The notes under the pieces: generated by a model
What the model saw: only the letters and a program-made list of their open reading frames with translations
The model's database searches: none
What the model was told of the DNA's origin: nothing
Translations under genes and position numbers: made by a program
Shown here: positions 1 through 11,751 of the stretch, in pieces
How the letters are laid out: each line of letters begins with the position of its first letter
How positions within the stretch are numbered: the first letter of the stretch is position 1
From: Larix kaempferi
Taxonomy: Eukaryota > Streptophyta > Pinopsida > Pinales > Pinaceae
Length of the DNA: 64,000 bases
Direction: 5' to 3'
Assembly (NCBI GenBank): GCA_027924585.1
Contig: BSBM01001445.1
Coordinates: forward strand, 744,001 to 808,000

Positions 1-1269
1 AGATCCACTTCCATAAGATCAGTACTTGCTTTGGCTGCAATGAAGAAATGGAAGATACACCAGATGGATGTCAAGACAACTTTCTTGAATGGTGTAGTTG
101 AAGAGGAAGTGTATGTGGAGCAACCACTCGGGTTTGAGACACATGACCGAGAGTCACATGTGTGCAAACTGAAGAAAGCCTTGTATGGTTTGAAACAAAC
201 ATCCATGACCTGGTATGGCAGGATAGATGGCTTTCTATCCAGTTTGGGCTTTACCAATAGTAAAGCGGATTCCAACCTTTAATACAATCCAGTGATACTA
301 CTTCTGTATGTGGATGACCTATTTGTTACAGGTGAGGATAGATTGATTGCCGACACGCAGTGGAAGCTTACTGCTGAGTTCGAGATGAAGAACTTGGAGA
401 TGATGCACTACTTTCTAGGCATGGAGGTGTGGCAGAGTGCAGATGGAATCTTCCTTGGACAAGGGAAGTATGTAGTAGAGATACTGAAGAGGTTTGGGAT
501 GATGGACTGCAAGGCCATGGCCACACTTATGGCATCGAACTTGAAGCTTCTGTGTGATGCTTCATCTGAGCCGGTTGATTTTACTATGTATCTTCAGATG
601 ATTGGGTCCTTGATGTACCTGACGAACACGAGACTAGACATTTGCTTTGTGGTGAACACATTGAGCCAGTTCTTGACAGATCCCAGAGGTGTTCACCTAG
701 TTGCTGTAAAGCATATTCTGAGGTACCTGAAGGGTACAGTTGATTATGGGCTCAAGTATGATGTGAATCAAAAGTTTAACCTACAGGGTTATGTTGATTC
801 AGACTAGGTAGGTAGTGCTGTAGATAGGAAGAGAACTTCTGGGTGTTGCTTCAGTATGGGATAGGGTGTGATCTCTTGGTTTAGCAGGAAGCAGTCCTGT
901 GTAGCACTGAGTACAGCTGAAGCAGAGTATGTTGCAGCTTGTTCGGCTAGTTGTGAGGCAGTATGGCTACGAAAGATACTATCTGAGTTATTTGATCTCC
1001 CGCTGGAGGTTACTGGTATCTTTTGTGACAACCAGAGTTGTGTGAAGCTGTCTGAGAACCCGGTGTTCCACGACAGGTTGAAACACATAGAGATCAAATA
1101 TCACTATATTAGGGATATGGTGCAAAGAGGAGCAGTGAAGCTCCTGTATGTTACGATGGATGAGCAGGTTGCAGATGTGCTGACGAAACCACTAACCAGA
1201 GTGAAGTTCAAGTACTTCAGAGAGAGGCTTGGTGTTATTCAGATTGACGACACTTCGAGGAAGAAGTGA
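1..1269 (+). pseudogene. copia reverse transcriptase and RNase H, broken
   Basis: One reading frame runs the whole length but has stops at 280-282, 805-807 and 862-864. RT hallmarks are the HQMDVKTTFLNG block near the start, LYGLKQ, and an intact catalytic YVDD at 307-318. RNase H follows: the block read as YVDSD is followed directly by a stop where copia elements normally have Trp (TGG to TAG), then STAEAEYVA and FCDNQSCVKLSENP. The enzyme would copy element RNA into DNA in the virus-like particle. There is no frameshift, so the damage is only point stops. The N-terminal part of pol is off the window. Confidence 0.93.
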
Positions 1270-1384
1270 TGGAGACATTTGCTGGAGCCATTCCAAGCAT
1301 GGTGAGAGGAGGATCCTTCCCATGGTTGTGGATATAAGAGCTGGATGATGAGCATCAGGACGATGCTCCAGTTACTGCTCTGTA

Positions 1385-1590
1385 TATGCATCATGTTAGA
1401 TGCTTGGATATGATCAGTTGGATCATTTATATGTATATGCATCATGTTGGATGCTTGGATATGATCAGTTGGATCATTTATATGTATATGCACAATGTTG
1501 GATGCTTGGATATGATCACTTGGATAATTTGTATGTATGTTTGCATCATGTTGGATGCTTGGACCATGTATCTGTATATGTATCAGGTGG
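1385..1590 (+). repeat. 51-bp tandem repeat, about four copies
   Basis: Units start at about 1385, 1436, 1487 and 1540, each beginning with a TATGCATCATGTTGG-like stretch and containing GATCAGTTGGATCAT. The open frames seen here on both strands come from the repeat. It lies between RNase H and the 3' LTR of E1. Confidence 0.9.
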
Positions 1591-1760
1591 ATACGTTGTA
1601 TGATCAGGTAGATCATGTATGTTGATATATATCAGGTGGATACTTTGTATGATCAAGTAGATCATGTATTTGTGTATGTATCAGGTGGATACATTGTATG
1701 ATCAGGTGGATCATGTGTAATGATATGTATCAGGTAGATATTGTGTATGCATCAGGTGGA
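1581..1760 (+). repeat. 49-bp tandem repeat, three to four copies
   Basis: Units beginning TATCAGGTGGATAC start at 1581, 1630 and 1679, followed by decayed copies to about 1760. Each carries a GATCAGGTGGATCAT-like core related to the core of the preceding 51-bp units, so the two arrays probably share an ancestor. Confidence 0.85.
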
Positions 1761-1932
1761 TGAATTGTATGATGAGGATGATCATGGATGACGAGCTTCA
1801 GGATGTTGCTCCAGATGACATGCATCAGGACGATGCAGTGTTGATGATCAGGATGATCATGTGTACATCAGAATGATGTATGGTGAGTATCAGGTTGATA
1901 CTCTATGGCCGTGGACAGGTTGTGCAGATGAG

Positions 1933-2460
1933 CATGTAAGTAGACCTGGGAGATCTGGACAGGATGAAAAAGGCCTCAGATGCTCTTTCGAGGCATTGCT
2001 CTGGGAGGACATGTAAGTAGACCCGGGAGATATGGACATGATGAAAAAGGCCTCAGATGCTCTTTCGAGGCATTTTCCTATGTCATGTAAGTAGACCTGG
2101 GAGATCTGGACAGGATGAAAAAGGAATTAGATGCTCTTTCGAGGCATTGCCATGACCACATGTAATCAGACCTGGAGATCTGGACAGGATGAAAAAGGCC
2201 TCAAATGCTCTTCAGAGTTCTTGCTTGGCAAGACACCCTTTTAAGGTTTTGTGGTAGGAGTCACATGTAATAAGACCTGGAGATTTGGACAGGATGAAAA
2301 AGGTCTCAGATGCTCTTTAGGGTTCTTGCTTAGCAAGACACCCTTTTAAGGTTTTGTGACTGTGACATGTAAAAGATCCTGGGAGATCCTATAGGTCGGA
2401 GTTGTGTACCCGTAACATCTTGGGATGCTCTTTCGAGGTTTTGTGACGCACGTAATAAGT
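1933..2460 (+). repeat. 75-bp and 104-bp tandem repeats
   Basis: Units beginning CATGTAAGTAGACCTGG start at 1933, 2010, 2084, 2159, 2263 and 2366. Spacing is about 75 bp for the first units and about 104 bp for the last ones, which gained a segment with GCAAGACACCCTTTTAAGG. Each unit contains a GACAGGATGAAAAAGG core. The array is the distal part of the 3' non-coding region of E1. No protein is supported. Confidence 0.88.
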
Positions 2461-2704
2461 CCTGAGGAGTCCACAGTATGGCCAGTGATGATGAAGACTT
2501 GCAGGTGGTGGGCCCACATCTAGTATGAAAAAGGATTGGCTCTGTAGAACTTCCTATGACGAGTATATTTAGAGATTGATTGAGATAGAAGCAACAGTGA
2601 TGATGACGATGGCTCGATGACAATTATCCAGCGACGATGATCTAGAGAAGAAGACTTGTGCTAGAAGACCTGTGTCGAGAAATACTTTCCTAGTTAAGAG
2701 GGAG

Positions 2705-3392
2705 TGTTGATGTATATGTAAATTCGGAATGTATTTCATATATGTATATTGTACTCCTATAGAGATGGTATTATTCCTCTATACGGAAGTGTTTGTATTC
2801 CTATAGAGATGTTATTATTCCTTTATACAGAAGTGTCGTCATTTATATTGTAAGTGTCGTAAATTATACTTGATGGGTTATTCGACCACCTTGTTGGGGT
2901 CGGCCCTGTATAAGTCATGTGGGTCGAAGGGTTATTAGACTACCCTATTGGGGGTCGGCCATGTGGGTCAAAGGGTTATTAGACCACCCTATTGGGTGTC
3001 GGCCCAGTCAGCATTGTGTTATGTGATTAAGTTGAGGCCGACCTAGTAAAGGTTATTAGGCAAGTCAAGTCAAGTATAAATAGAGTGCGGGAGGCACTCT
3101 ATTTGATCATTCTATTCTCACACACACTCTTTGGAGAGTGGAGCACTTGTGGAGGAGGAGAAGCTGCTGTTAGGAGATGTCTATCTCTTATTCTTGGGTT
3201 GTATCATTGCTCTATCTATCTCTGAGGAAGTTATTGGGGTTTTTCACCTTTATGGTTTTCCCCAAGTAAACTCTGTGTCTCTTGTGTGCTTGCATTATTG
3301 TGTCCATGATTGATATGCTGTAGATATGTTGTACATGTTGTTCTCTCAGTTAAGATCCTAGATCAGATTGAAGTAAATTCTGAAAATTAACA
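2705..3392 (+). repeat. 3' LTR of E1
   Basis: It begins TGTTGATG directly after a purine run (AAGAGGGAG, about 2696-2704) that serves as polypurine tract, and ends ATTAACA at 3392. A TATA box (TATAAATAG) is at 3075-3083 and the U3 part holds short internal repeats near 2745-2836 and 2876-3004. The partner LTR is off the window. The right edge is fixed because E2 LTR sequence resumes at 3393. Confidence 0.85.
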
Positions 3393-3711
3393 ATGTATGG
3401 TTATGGATGACTCACAATATAATGAATATGCTTTGGAGACCTTCTTTGTGCAATGTTGAATGATTTTAAATTCTCTTGAATGTGATGATGTTGCTTCTGA
3501 TTATCAATAGTGTTTATAAGTGATAGATATGAATTTGTTTATGTTTATTATGCTATTAGAGATACAATCTATGTGTGTACAAATGATACAATTTCCTCCT
3601 AACCCTTCATGTCTATAGAAACATGTTTCTTACAACCCCCCCACAGATTCCTCGGGTGAGACTTCTGGTCTTTTCACGTTAGAACTCGAGTCTTCCCCCT
3701 ACGTGCCAACA
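3393..3711 (+). repeat. left LTR of E2, 3' remnant
   Basis: From 3393 the sequence parallels 24427-24793, including the ATGTATGGTTATGGATG start, the TTGCTTCTRATTAT block and the final CTTCCCCCT...GCCAACA. It ends CCAACA at 3711. The 5' part was displaced to the left by the E1 insertion and is outside the window. The sequence just after 3711 is not a clear initiator-Met primer site. Confidence 0.85.
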
Positions 3712-3942
3712 AATGGTTCTGTTGTTGTGACCTGGATTGGATATTGAAGGGGATGTGGAGGCAAACTAGACAAGACATAGATTAGTGTCTAGATGAGAAA
3801 CAACGCAAGTTTGCACAAGAACATAACCCTAATCTAGGATTAAGTGAAGAGGACTAGTTGGGAAGGTACATATTTTCAATGTTCCATGAAATATTTTTCT
3901 ATGAGTTCCCTTCAGTACTAGCACGCGTATTGGCTACTTAGA

Positions 3943-5460
3943 TTGGTGGATACGAATCCCAGATATAATCCCTCAATTGCAAGAAATTGGACCCCTAAAG
4001 AGATCCAACCATTGAAAACTATGAGTAACCCTATCTCACGTGTAGTTGATTTCTGGATAGATTGTGTATTGGAATGGTACATTGTTGAGTTTTTCGTAAA
4101 TGGGACAAGATCCTACTATGATTTGGAGAGGAAGTTCATGAAGGGACCACATGGATGATATATTAGTCGACTAGCTACTTGGATTAATATGTTGTTGTGT
4201 GACAAGTTTTGCATGACGATGGAATCTCAACACTAAATTTTTTTGTACATAAAAGGGAACTGGGGTATAACCAAAGAGGGTTTGAGATTATGGGAGGAAA
4301 CATCATGGTGTAACAAATGACCTAAGGATGCCAAAAGGGGAAAGTACAATACACATAGAAGTGGGATGTTTGTGCAGTGAAAAAATATTTATGAGAGATA
4401 GGAAGAGGGATGCGACTAAGAGAGAGGATCAATATAATGAGTTCAATGAAAGTGATTAATGCAAAAAACATATGATTGAAGGAAATTGTATGTGGAAGGA
4501 AGGAGTTATCAGCTTAATCAATAGGAGGAATGGATCCCTACTCTGAGATGGATCTTTGTGGAACCTATGACCTTGGGTGCATCTCCATAATTAGAGGTAA
4601 GACCTAGTTCATAAGCTAAAGTAGTGTTAGTTAGTGCAAACAACAGTGGTAGTAGCAATCAAAAGGGACAAGGTAGTATAAGTAGTCTGACAAATCCTAC
4701 ATAGATGAACACAACTTCAAGAAAGATGGTAGATATGACACTTAGGATGCCTATATTCTATGGGAATGGAAAGGGAGATCCAAAGAAACACTTATTTTTA
4801 TGTAATAATTTTGGGAATTAAAGCAGGTCCAATATGAAGTTGAAAAGATAGTGTAGTTGGGAACTACATTTCAAGAGCACGCATTACATTGGTATATGAA
4901 GTATCGAAATTCTATACCATAGGGACAAGTTAGAACCCTTGCGCAGATATGTGGTGCATTCAAAACAAAGTTTTAGAAGCCTAAGTCCGAGTTGTATTGT
5001 ATTAGGGAGATGGAGGGAATTAAACAAATGTTAAAAGAAATCGTCTGTATATTTGATCAAAGATTCAAAAGATTGTTAGATCAGATGCCTTTCAAAGTCA
5101 ATCTGAAGTAACATAAATAATGGTTTATTGCTACATTATTACCCCAAAATCGTCAAATATTGGTGCAATAGGAACACGCGGCACAGAGGGATTCACTGGA
5201 ACTAGCAATGAAATTGTAAGATTCCCCAACAATAGACACTAATTCAGGTATGGCTCAAGTTCAATCACAATTATAGAAGCTAACATTACAGATACAAGAG
5301 ATTAAAAAAGGGAAAGAGAAGCATGAAGGAGTATAGTGTACTACTTGTCATACAGAAGGTCATCATAGGGGAGAATTCCCTATGGTTGTAGATTATTTGG
5401 CAGCAATACAACTAAATGTATTAGTTCCAGGACCACGAGGAGGACCCAGGTATCATACTA
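3943..5460 (+). pseudogene. E2 gag, 5' part
   Basis: Broken frames show a capsid-like domain of the retrotransposon gag type: a region reading PIFYGNGKGDPKKHL near 4750, a tryptophan-containing helix near 4880 and an F-x-Q-R-F-x-R-L segment near 5060. A zinc knuckle follows at about 5338-5380, CTTCHTEGHHRGEF, in which the last Cys of CX2CX4HX4C is Phe. The frame is interrupted by many TAG/TAA codons. Gag would package element RNA. The solo LTR E3 splits the gene at 5461; it resumes at 9969. Confidence 0.8.
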
Positions 5461-6167
5461 TGTAGTGCCCCTAGACTTTTGTAGACATTGAGGGCACCTG
5501 CTGAGTGACCCGGCCAATTGAAACATTAATTAAATAACCTTTCGACCTTATTTTTGAGTATGTGTATCTGAATTGTTGAGTTAAATGAATGATTGCATAT
5601 GTTAAACGATTAGCTATGACTATGGAAAATTATGCTGATAAATAATGCTTAACGACTAGCTGTATGGTGATTATGTAATTGTCGACGAGATGTATATTTG
5701 ATTAGATAAATAAGAAGTTGAATAAATCATAAATGTTTAACAATGCTAGATTTAGAAATCAGATGATGATTATTGAGGACAGTGCTACTAATAATTTGTT
5801 GTGAGAAGTGTGTGTAGAAACAAGTGAGACGGTTCACCGACGGACACACAAAGGAACTTGAAGGGTCGTAGAGTACGGGTAAATCACACACAAGGGGAGC
5901 GACGACGATGTCGACTTCCGACAAGAATACCACGCATGAGCAGATAAGCATTGATCCGCTTGCTCAAGAGGAATGCGTGAGGGCGTACGAGGTGGGCCAC
6001 GACGGAGCTGGTCACGTATGAGTTGAGGGGCGCGCAGTGAGAACGAACTCACTCCTCAGCGCCATTAGTCCCTAGATAGCAAGTAGACGGAGGATGGATG
6101 GTAACGATTCCTAAAAATCCCTACAAGAGTTCCCGCAAGTCAAAACGGAAATATGGTGGCAGAAGGG

Positions 6168-6345
6168 CCCAACGACGCGGTACCCTGTCAAGAACGGAAA
6201 GAATGGACGCAAGGACCCAACGAGGTGGTACCATGCCAAGGAATGGAAACCATGGATGATTGGACCCGACGGAGTGGTTCCATGTCACGGAATTAAAAAT
6301 TAAGGAACCAGGAGCCCAACGACGTGGCACCGTGATCCTAGTGAG
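6168..6345. repeat. about 48-bp tandem repeat, four copies
   Basis: Blocks CCCAACGACGCGGTACC, CCCAACGAGGTGGTACC, CCCGACGGAGTGGTTCC and CCCAACGACGTGGCACC start near 6168, 6216, 6264 and 6314. They lie in a locally GC-richer part of E3. The short open frame over them is a repeat artefact. Confidence 0.85.
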
Positions 6346-7129
6346 TTTGATTGTTAAATTAAACTGCACAAAAACTTAGGAGAATAACTCTAGATTATTA
6401 CTTGGCAAATGCATAAAAATAGTTTAGACATTTGCACATGAATAGTTATTTTGTTGAGCATTTAAAATAATAGAAATTATTATTTAGGAGCAAAATAGAA
6501 TCCTAGGATTAGACACCTAGTCAACTAAAAGCTAGGAGTTGATTAAAATATATGGGGGACAAACTAGAGCAAACTTAGGGGTGTAGGTGCACTTCCCAGA
6601 GATACTGACACTTGGATGGGTGAGTGTTTTAATTAAATAATTAATTAAAAATATTTAATTATGCATGAAGCGACATGTGTCGCATGAGATTTTCCTTTAT
6701 AAGGAAGGCTTAGGGAATGGGTAAGGGGCCCATAATTTGGATGATTGTCGTAATTTTCAAGTGCCTCAAAGACTTGCAGCTATTCAAGGGTTTGGCTAGG
6801 AAATCCTGGTGGGAGGGGAATCCCAAGCTGGATTTCTAAGATACGTGTGTGAACTCTACGGCCCGACTAGCTCAGGGGTCCGGAAGGAAGGAGAGTACTT
6901 CCGGAGTGGTAGGGTGGTTTACCGAGGTGTCCGTCAACGAACCGTGTAGATCAACGGCGGAGCTAAAGTGGTGGACTGCGCAGATCTGCTACAACAGCTG
7001 GACGCGACGTCTGTACAGGTTCTATCCATTTAAAGTTTTTAGTCATCTATGTTTTATTTACTGAATTACCCAAAAATCAGAAATGTAGAATGCATATATA
7101 ATAAATTTCTGGGCAAGATCGTATTCTAG

Positions 7130-7512
7130 TGTTAAATTTCAGTCTTAGTTCTTTACTCAGAATTTAATTTCTAGTAAAATAAAAGAAACCGAGATCGACT
7201 CTGCATCTCAGTTGAAGATCTCGATCCCCATTTGCAAATAGATTTTAAATATTGCATTATAGCGTTAAATCTCAGTCTTACTTCATTACACAGAATTTAA
7301 CTTCTTGTAAAATAAAAGAACCAGAGATCGACTCTGCATCTCAGTTGAAGAGCTCGATCCCCATTTGAAAATAGATTTTAAATATTGCATTACAGCGTTA
7401 AATTTCAGTCTAAGTTCATTACACAGAATTTAACTTCTTGTAAAATAAAAGAACCAGAGATCGACTCTGCATCTCAGTTGAAGAGCTCGATCCCCAAATT
7501 CAGTTCGATTTC
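7130..7512. repeat. 133-bp tandem repeat, three copies
   Basis: The marker AGATCGACTCTGCATCTC occurs at 7192, 7325 and 7458, giving a period of 133 bp. Units contain CAGAATTTAA, AATAAAAGAA and CTCGATCCCC. The second and third copies resemble each other more than the first. The array lies in the E3 LTR, downstream of its TATA-like motif. Confidence 0.92.
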
Positions 7513-8080
7513 AATGTTGCATTAAAGTGTTGAATTATACTAACCTTTCTGGCATATTTTTTTATTTGAATAGAATGACTCACTGTCATTTTTATACTGC
7601 GTGAATCCACTTCTCTCTGGCATCTCCAGAACCTGCTTTCGATTTTAATTGATTCTTAGAACCTTTCTGCAACCTGTGTATTGAATCTGAGATCGAATTT
7701 ATTTGACTATTGCAAGCCGAATCGAATGCAGATCTAAAACCTAAGTCTGGCATTTAAAAAGAACTGTGATCGACTCCAAGTTTGTAATCGATTTCTAAAA
7801 TTATTGGGGATCTAATACCTTATGTACTGTAATTGATTCTGAAACCGGTAAAATCTTAACGGATATGGTCGGCATTGTATCTATTAATCGATTAAGTTTC
7901 TGATGTTTGCTTTCTGCCTTTGTACCATTCATCTGAACCGTTGAGCTATGGTGTGGCCTTGCTTTTGGGCGAGCGACCTAGATCCGGATACCTATGTGGA
8001 TCCTCCCTTTCAAGCTTATAGATAATCCAAAATTGATATTCTGCAAATGTATTTTAAGCAGTCGATCACCGATTTCAGCT

Positions 8081-8782
8081 AAATTAAATGAGCATTTCAG
8101 ATCTTGTTAAAATGATCATATCTACTCCTCTGCGTGTTGCCGATTGACCAACACCACCTCTGTATTACTTACCCTCTGCGTTATTCCTCAATCTGCTTGG
8201 TAACCAATCTAAATATCTCTGTTTATTGGGGCAATTATGAAAAAAAAAACATTTTCCAGAAATTCATTATAACTTATGTCGACTTCACTCTTGAAATTCT
8301 GAATCATGAATGCGATTTGTGGCTCGCTCCTTCAAACTTCTGTCGTTTTCCCCAAACAATATTCCAGGATCGCTTTGTGGGAAGTTAATTTCATTTTAAA
8401 AAAAAATGTTCGCAATCTAACTTGGCGTCTCTAGATCTATTACGGATTCAATCACTAGGAATCCAATTGCATGGTAATTCCAAATCCTGAAGCGAATCGA
8501 TTACTAAATCTTAAATCTCTTTACATCTTTTCAAAACTGAATGAGCGTTAGTAAGAACGTATGATGTTTTACAATGAAGGACTTTTAGTATTATCATCTT
8601 ACTTATTACAAATGTGCATTTATGTGCTCAATTCTTTTAATAAAAATTATGGGTGAAAATAATAATAGCGGACATTGGGTAGATGTTTATAGCATTACTT
8701 ATTTGTGAAATAATTAGAAGAAAAATTGAATCCATTCAGAAAAAAATTGAATGAGCATTTCAGATCTTGTTAAAATGATCAT
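8081..8782. repeat. 39-bp direct repeats 663 bp apart
   Basis: The sequences at 8081-8119 and 8744-8782 share a TGAGCATTTCAGATCTTGTT core and differ at one position over 39 bp. The DNA between them shows no coding signal. They could be the edges of an internal duplication or insertion in E3. Confidence 0.7.
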
Positions 8783-9701
8783 TTGGGAAAGTATTATGTT
8801 ATTTATAACTTGTGATTCACTTATAGTATGGATAAAAAGATAAATATAGTATTTAATTAATTATATATTTAAATAATAGAAACTAGTGTAAGAGATTGCC
8901 TAGTTTAATCGTATATCCTATGTTACAATGATTTGAATTAAGGGAAAAAAAAACATAAGATATGTTATGTCATAGTTTATTTTCATACTTTATCATAATC
9001 ATGTGATAACATGAACTACATGAAATGTAAAGCATTTGGAATAACTAGAAGTGAATGATTATTTATATGCTGTAAATATTCTATGACTTGGTGACTGAGT
9101 GGAGTTGAACAACTATAACGGTGGCTTTATCTCTATGTTTAAATATTCTATTATTTTCATTTATACATAAAATTTTCTGTAGACTCTTGTTTAAAGATTC
9201 AATTCTGTTAAGGTTAATTAATTTATCAAGAAAGTGATGCTGGATAAATGAGGAATATTGATATTTTATTATTGTTGGCTTGTAGTTAAAGCTATACACC
9301 ATCAAATTAACCAATAGATGATTAATGTATATTGACATCTTGTCACATAACCGTTATGTTTTACAAGGATATATGTAATCTTGGGTTAGGCTAATATTTA
9401 TATTCATAACTTATAGTCCTTTAAGATTTAATTGAATGTTGAAGGAGACATAAACATAATGTCAATATTTATAACTTGATAGTGCTTTATTATTTGCATA
9501 TTGTTAGTATGAATGGAATTGTAACTTATAAAGTAAATATGTGTTTAGTATAGAAGTAAATATATATTAGTTATATGTATTTCTGTGTGTAACATGAAAA
9601 AAAGAAATTAGTTGTACGTATTTATGTAGAGAAAGTGTATAGTGAAAATTGGTTTAGTGTTGAAAGGGATTAGTTACATATATCTATACTTAGTAGATGA
9701 T

Positions 9702-9755
9702 TATATATATATATTTTTATATATATATATATATTGAAGGTCCATATATATATAG
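9702..9755. repeat. (TA)n-rich microsatellite
   Basis: Two runs of alternating TA separated by a short T-run and GAAGGTCC. It lies in the distal part of the E3 LTR. The surrounding 8.8-9.9 kb is AT-rich with no coding signal. Confidence 0.85.
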
Positions 9756-9968
9756 GTTGTATGTTTATATGGTTGTACTTCCATTAGCTAATGTCAAGAT
9801 CTTATTATATAAGAAGTTGCTTATGTATTGTACATCTGTGTCGTAATGAGAACATGATGTCTGAATGTGGAACCTAGTAATAATGAGAAGATGGATATTA
9901 TTATGGACGATGGGAGTTATTTAAAAACAAAAATAAAAATTTTTTTACCTTTCTAGACGAACCTTACA

Positions 9969-10332
9969 TACTACACCTCATAATTTATTCTGTAACTTTT
10001 TTAAATCGGTAAGGAATGATGAAAAGGATTTCGCGCGCTAAATATGATGGGGGGAATAAATTTAGGCTTATACAGATTCCAAGGAGACCCTGGAATAGTA
10101 GAAGGATAAGTGCAGTATAGTGCACCACCTAGAAGAGGAGGGTATATCCCAGGTGGAAGAGGAGGATTCTGAGGACGTAGAAGAGGAGGATTTGAGGATA
10201 TGGCCGAGGAAGGAGCGATATAATATGTTATAATTGTGGTTGGGAAGGATATTTTGTGTGAGAATGTATGAACCCATGTTATACCTGTTCATATTAGCGT
10301 GCACTATATCATGTGATAGAGGATTGTCCATA
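9969..10332 (+). pseudogene. E2 gag, 3' part with zinc knuckles
   Basis: Gag resumes after E3. The first segment (9991-10032) reads as a decayed knuckle in which two cysteines are Phe and the His is Asn. A Gly/Arg-rich stretch follows (RRGGYIPGGRGG near 10130-10170). Then come two more cysteine clusters at about 10216-10330: CYNCGWEGYFV-stop-EC, and a CYTCSY...HVIEDC segment. Together with the knuckle at 5338, this gag had at least three Cys/His clusters, suited to binding RNA. Frame changes occur near 10200. Confidence 0.75.
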
Positions 10333-10344
10333 GTTAATAACTAG

Positions 10345-11365
10345 ATGGCAAGAGAGAAGGAACCAGAATCAAAATCAAAATTAGATTCAGAACCCGAAAT
10401 CGAATTCGAATTAGAACCACCACAAAAATATATAGATGATATCTATAGAACCCCAGGAGGAGAAAAACAAGGTATCAGTAGTTACACGCAAGGAGTTAAA
10501 ACTGTAGTAGATGTGATAAGTCTAAAGAATCAAAAAATACCTCTGGTTAGAAAGGAAGCAACATCTCAACCGAAATTTGATCCCGGGAGGGAAAAGGAAA
10601 CTTATGTTCATGGACGTGATGAATTGTTACAATTGGATCAAGTTGAGTCTTCTATGCTGGATATTCAAGATGGTCGTCTGGTCTATGACATGCCTCCTAT
10701 ATACAACTATGCCATTTCAAGAGAATCAAAGAAAAAAGTAAGCACTGTATAAAGTTTATTGAAGAGTTCCTTGGAATTAGTTAAATATGGATCAATTGTG
10801 TGAACTATACATAAAATAATAGATCAATGTGCCAAAGAAAGGAAAGGATATAAAGTAGTCAATAACATTTGGTGCAAAAGAAGAACCAGTAAGGAATTCA
10901 GATTAAGTGCAAAAATAAAAGATTATGAAATGGATTTTGTTATATTAGACTTGGGATCATATGTGAATGTGTTTCCAAAGAAAACTTGGGAAGATATGGG
11001 TAAACAAAATATGGTTTGGTCTTTAGTGCAGTTACGATTGGCCAATATGATTAAAATATATCCTATTGGGGGATTGAAGGAATAACAGTTTACATCGACG
11101 GCGTGCACAACCTAGCATATTTTGAGATTATTGAAATAGAATATAATAGCATACCATATCCAACATTACTAGGGTTGGATTGGGATTTCGATAACCAAGC
11201 AATTATCAATTTGAAAAGAATACAAATGGTGTTTGAATCCGTATATTTGAGAATATTTTCACCATTAGATCTAAATGAATCCATACATTATGTAAAGCCC
11301 GTGACCAATAGTTTCGAGGCTGGAGAGATCAATCGTCTATACAAAATCAATTGCGCAAATGGATG
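10345..11365 (+). pseudogene. E2 linker and aspartic protease
   Basis: A 135-codon open stretch (10345-10752) rich in Glu and Lys precedes the protease. The retropepsin motif is at about 10936-10986: FVILDLGSYVNVFPKKTW, with the catalytic Asp at 10948-10950 (DLGS in place of DTGS/DSGS). Downstream LLGLDWDF, near 11170, fits the second conserved protease block. The enzyme would cleave the gag-pol polyprotein. At least one frameshift (around 11085) and stops break it. Confidence 0.75.
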
Positions 11366-11751
11366 ACTATGTGGATCCAATGAAATATGGTGTACTAATT
11401 TGGTGCAATATCACATCTTATGAATATGACTCAGAGGAAGCTTTAGAGGATTGGCAGGAAAGGATACATGAAGTCTCTACCCAGAGATGCACCGGCCTGA
11501 CATGATCATTGCGCTGGATTGTACTGAGGTATGTGAACCACCTAGTTTTGATGGATTAACGAGGCTAATTTATTTTATAGTAAATTTTTAATCACAGATC
11601 CTAGAGAAATAGAGAATATTGACACTAGATGTTGTACTCAGGGTGACCCCTGCAAGATGGTGGAGTGCACATAGAAGTAAAGTTGAGTACCCGAAACACT
11701 GCAAGAGATTGATGTAGATAAGATTTAACTCTGAGATATATTCGAATATAC

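Larger units (their letters stand above)
1..3392 (+). mobile_element. E1: Ty1/copia retrotransposon, right part only
   Basis: The window opens inside the reverse transcriptase of a copia element and continues through RNase H, a non-coding tandem-repeat region and the 3' LTR, which ends at 3392. The sequence that follows at 3393 matches the middle of the right LTR of E2 (from about 24427), so E1 inserted into the left LTR of E2. The 5' half of E1 and the left target duplication lie outside the window. Gene order RT then RNase H directly before the LTR, with integrase upstream, is the copia arrangement. Confidence 0.9.
5461..9968. mobile_element. E3: 4.5-kb solo LTR inserted in E2 gag
   Basis: The insert begins TGTAGTGCCC at 5461 and ends ACCTTACA at 9968, giving TGTA...TACA termini. 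It is flanked by a perfect 5-bp duplication TACTA (5456-5460 and 9969-9973). Removing the insert and one TACTA joins the two halves of E2 gag. No gag or pol frame, internal primer site or second LTR is seen, so a solo LTR fits best. A TATA-like TTTATAAGG is at about 6697, and tandem repeats of 48 bp and 133 bp lie inside. A length of 4508 bp is extreme for an LTR. Alternative: a non-coding non-autonomous element. Confidence 0.75.

Noticed and set aside
804-1097. Open frame of 97 codons on the minus strand
   Set aside because: It is the shadow of the copia RNase H on the + strand, which has clear conserved motifs.
1239-1625. Open frames of 67-125 codons on both strands with repeated peptides
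   Set aside because: Generated by the 51-bp tandem array, whose period is a multiple of three.
1385-2460. A CRISPR-like array
   Set aside because: The repeats are directly tandem without unique spacers and lie in a plant retrotransposon.
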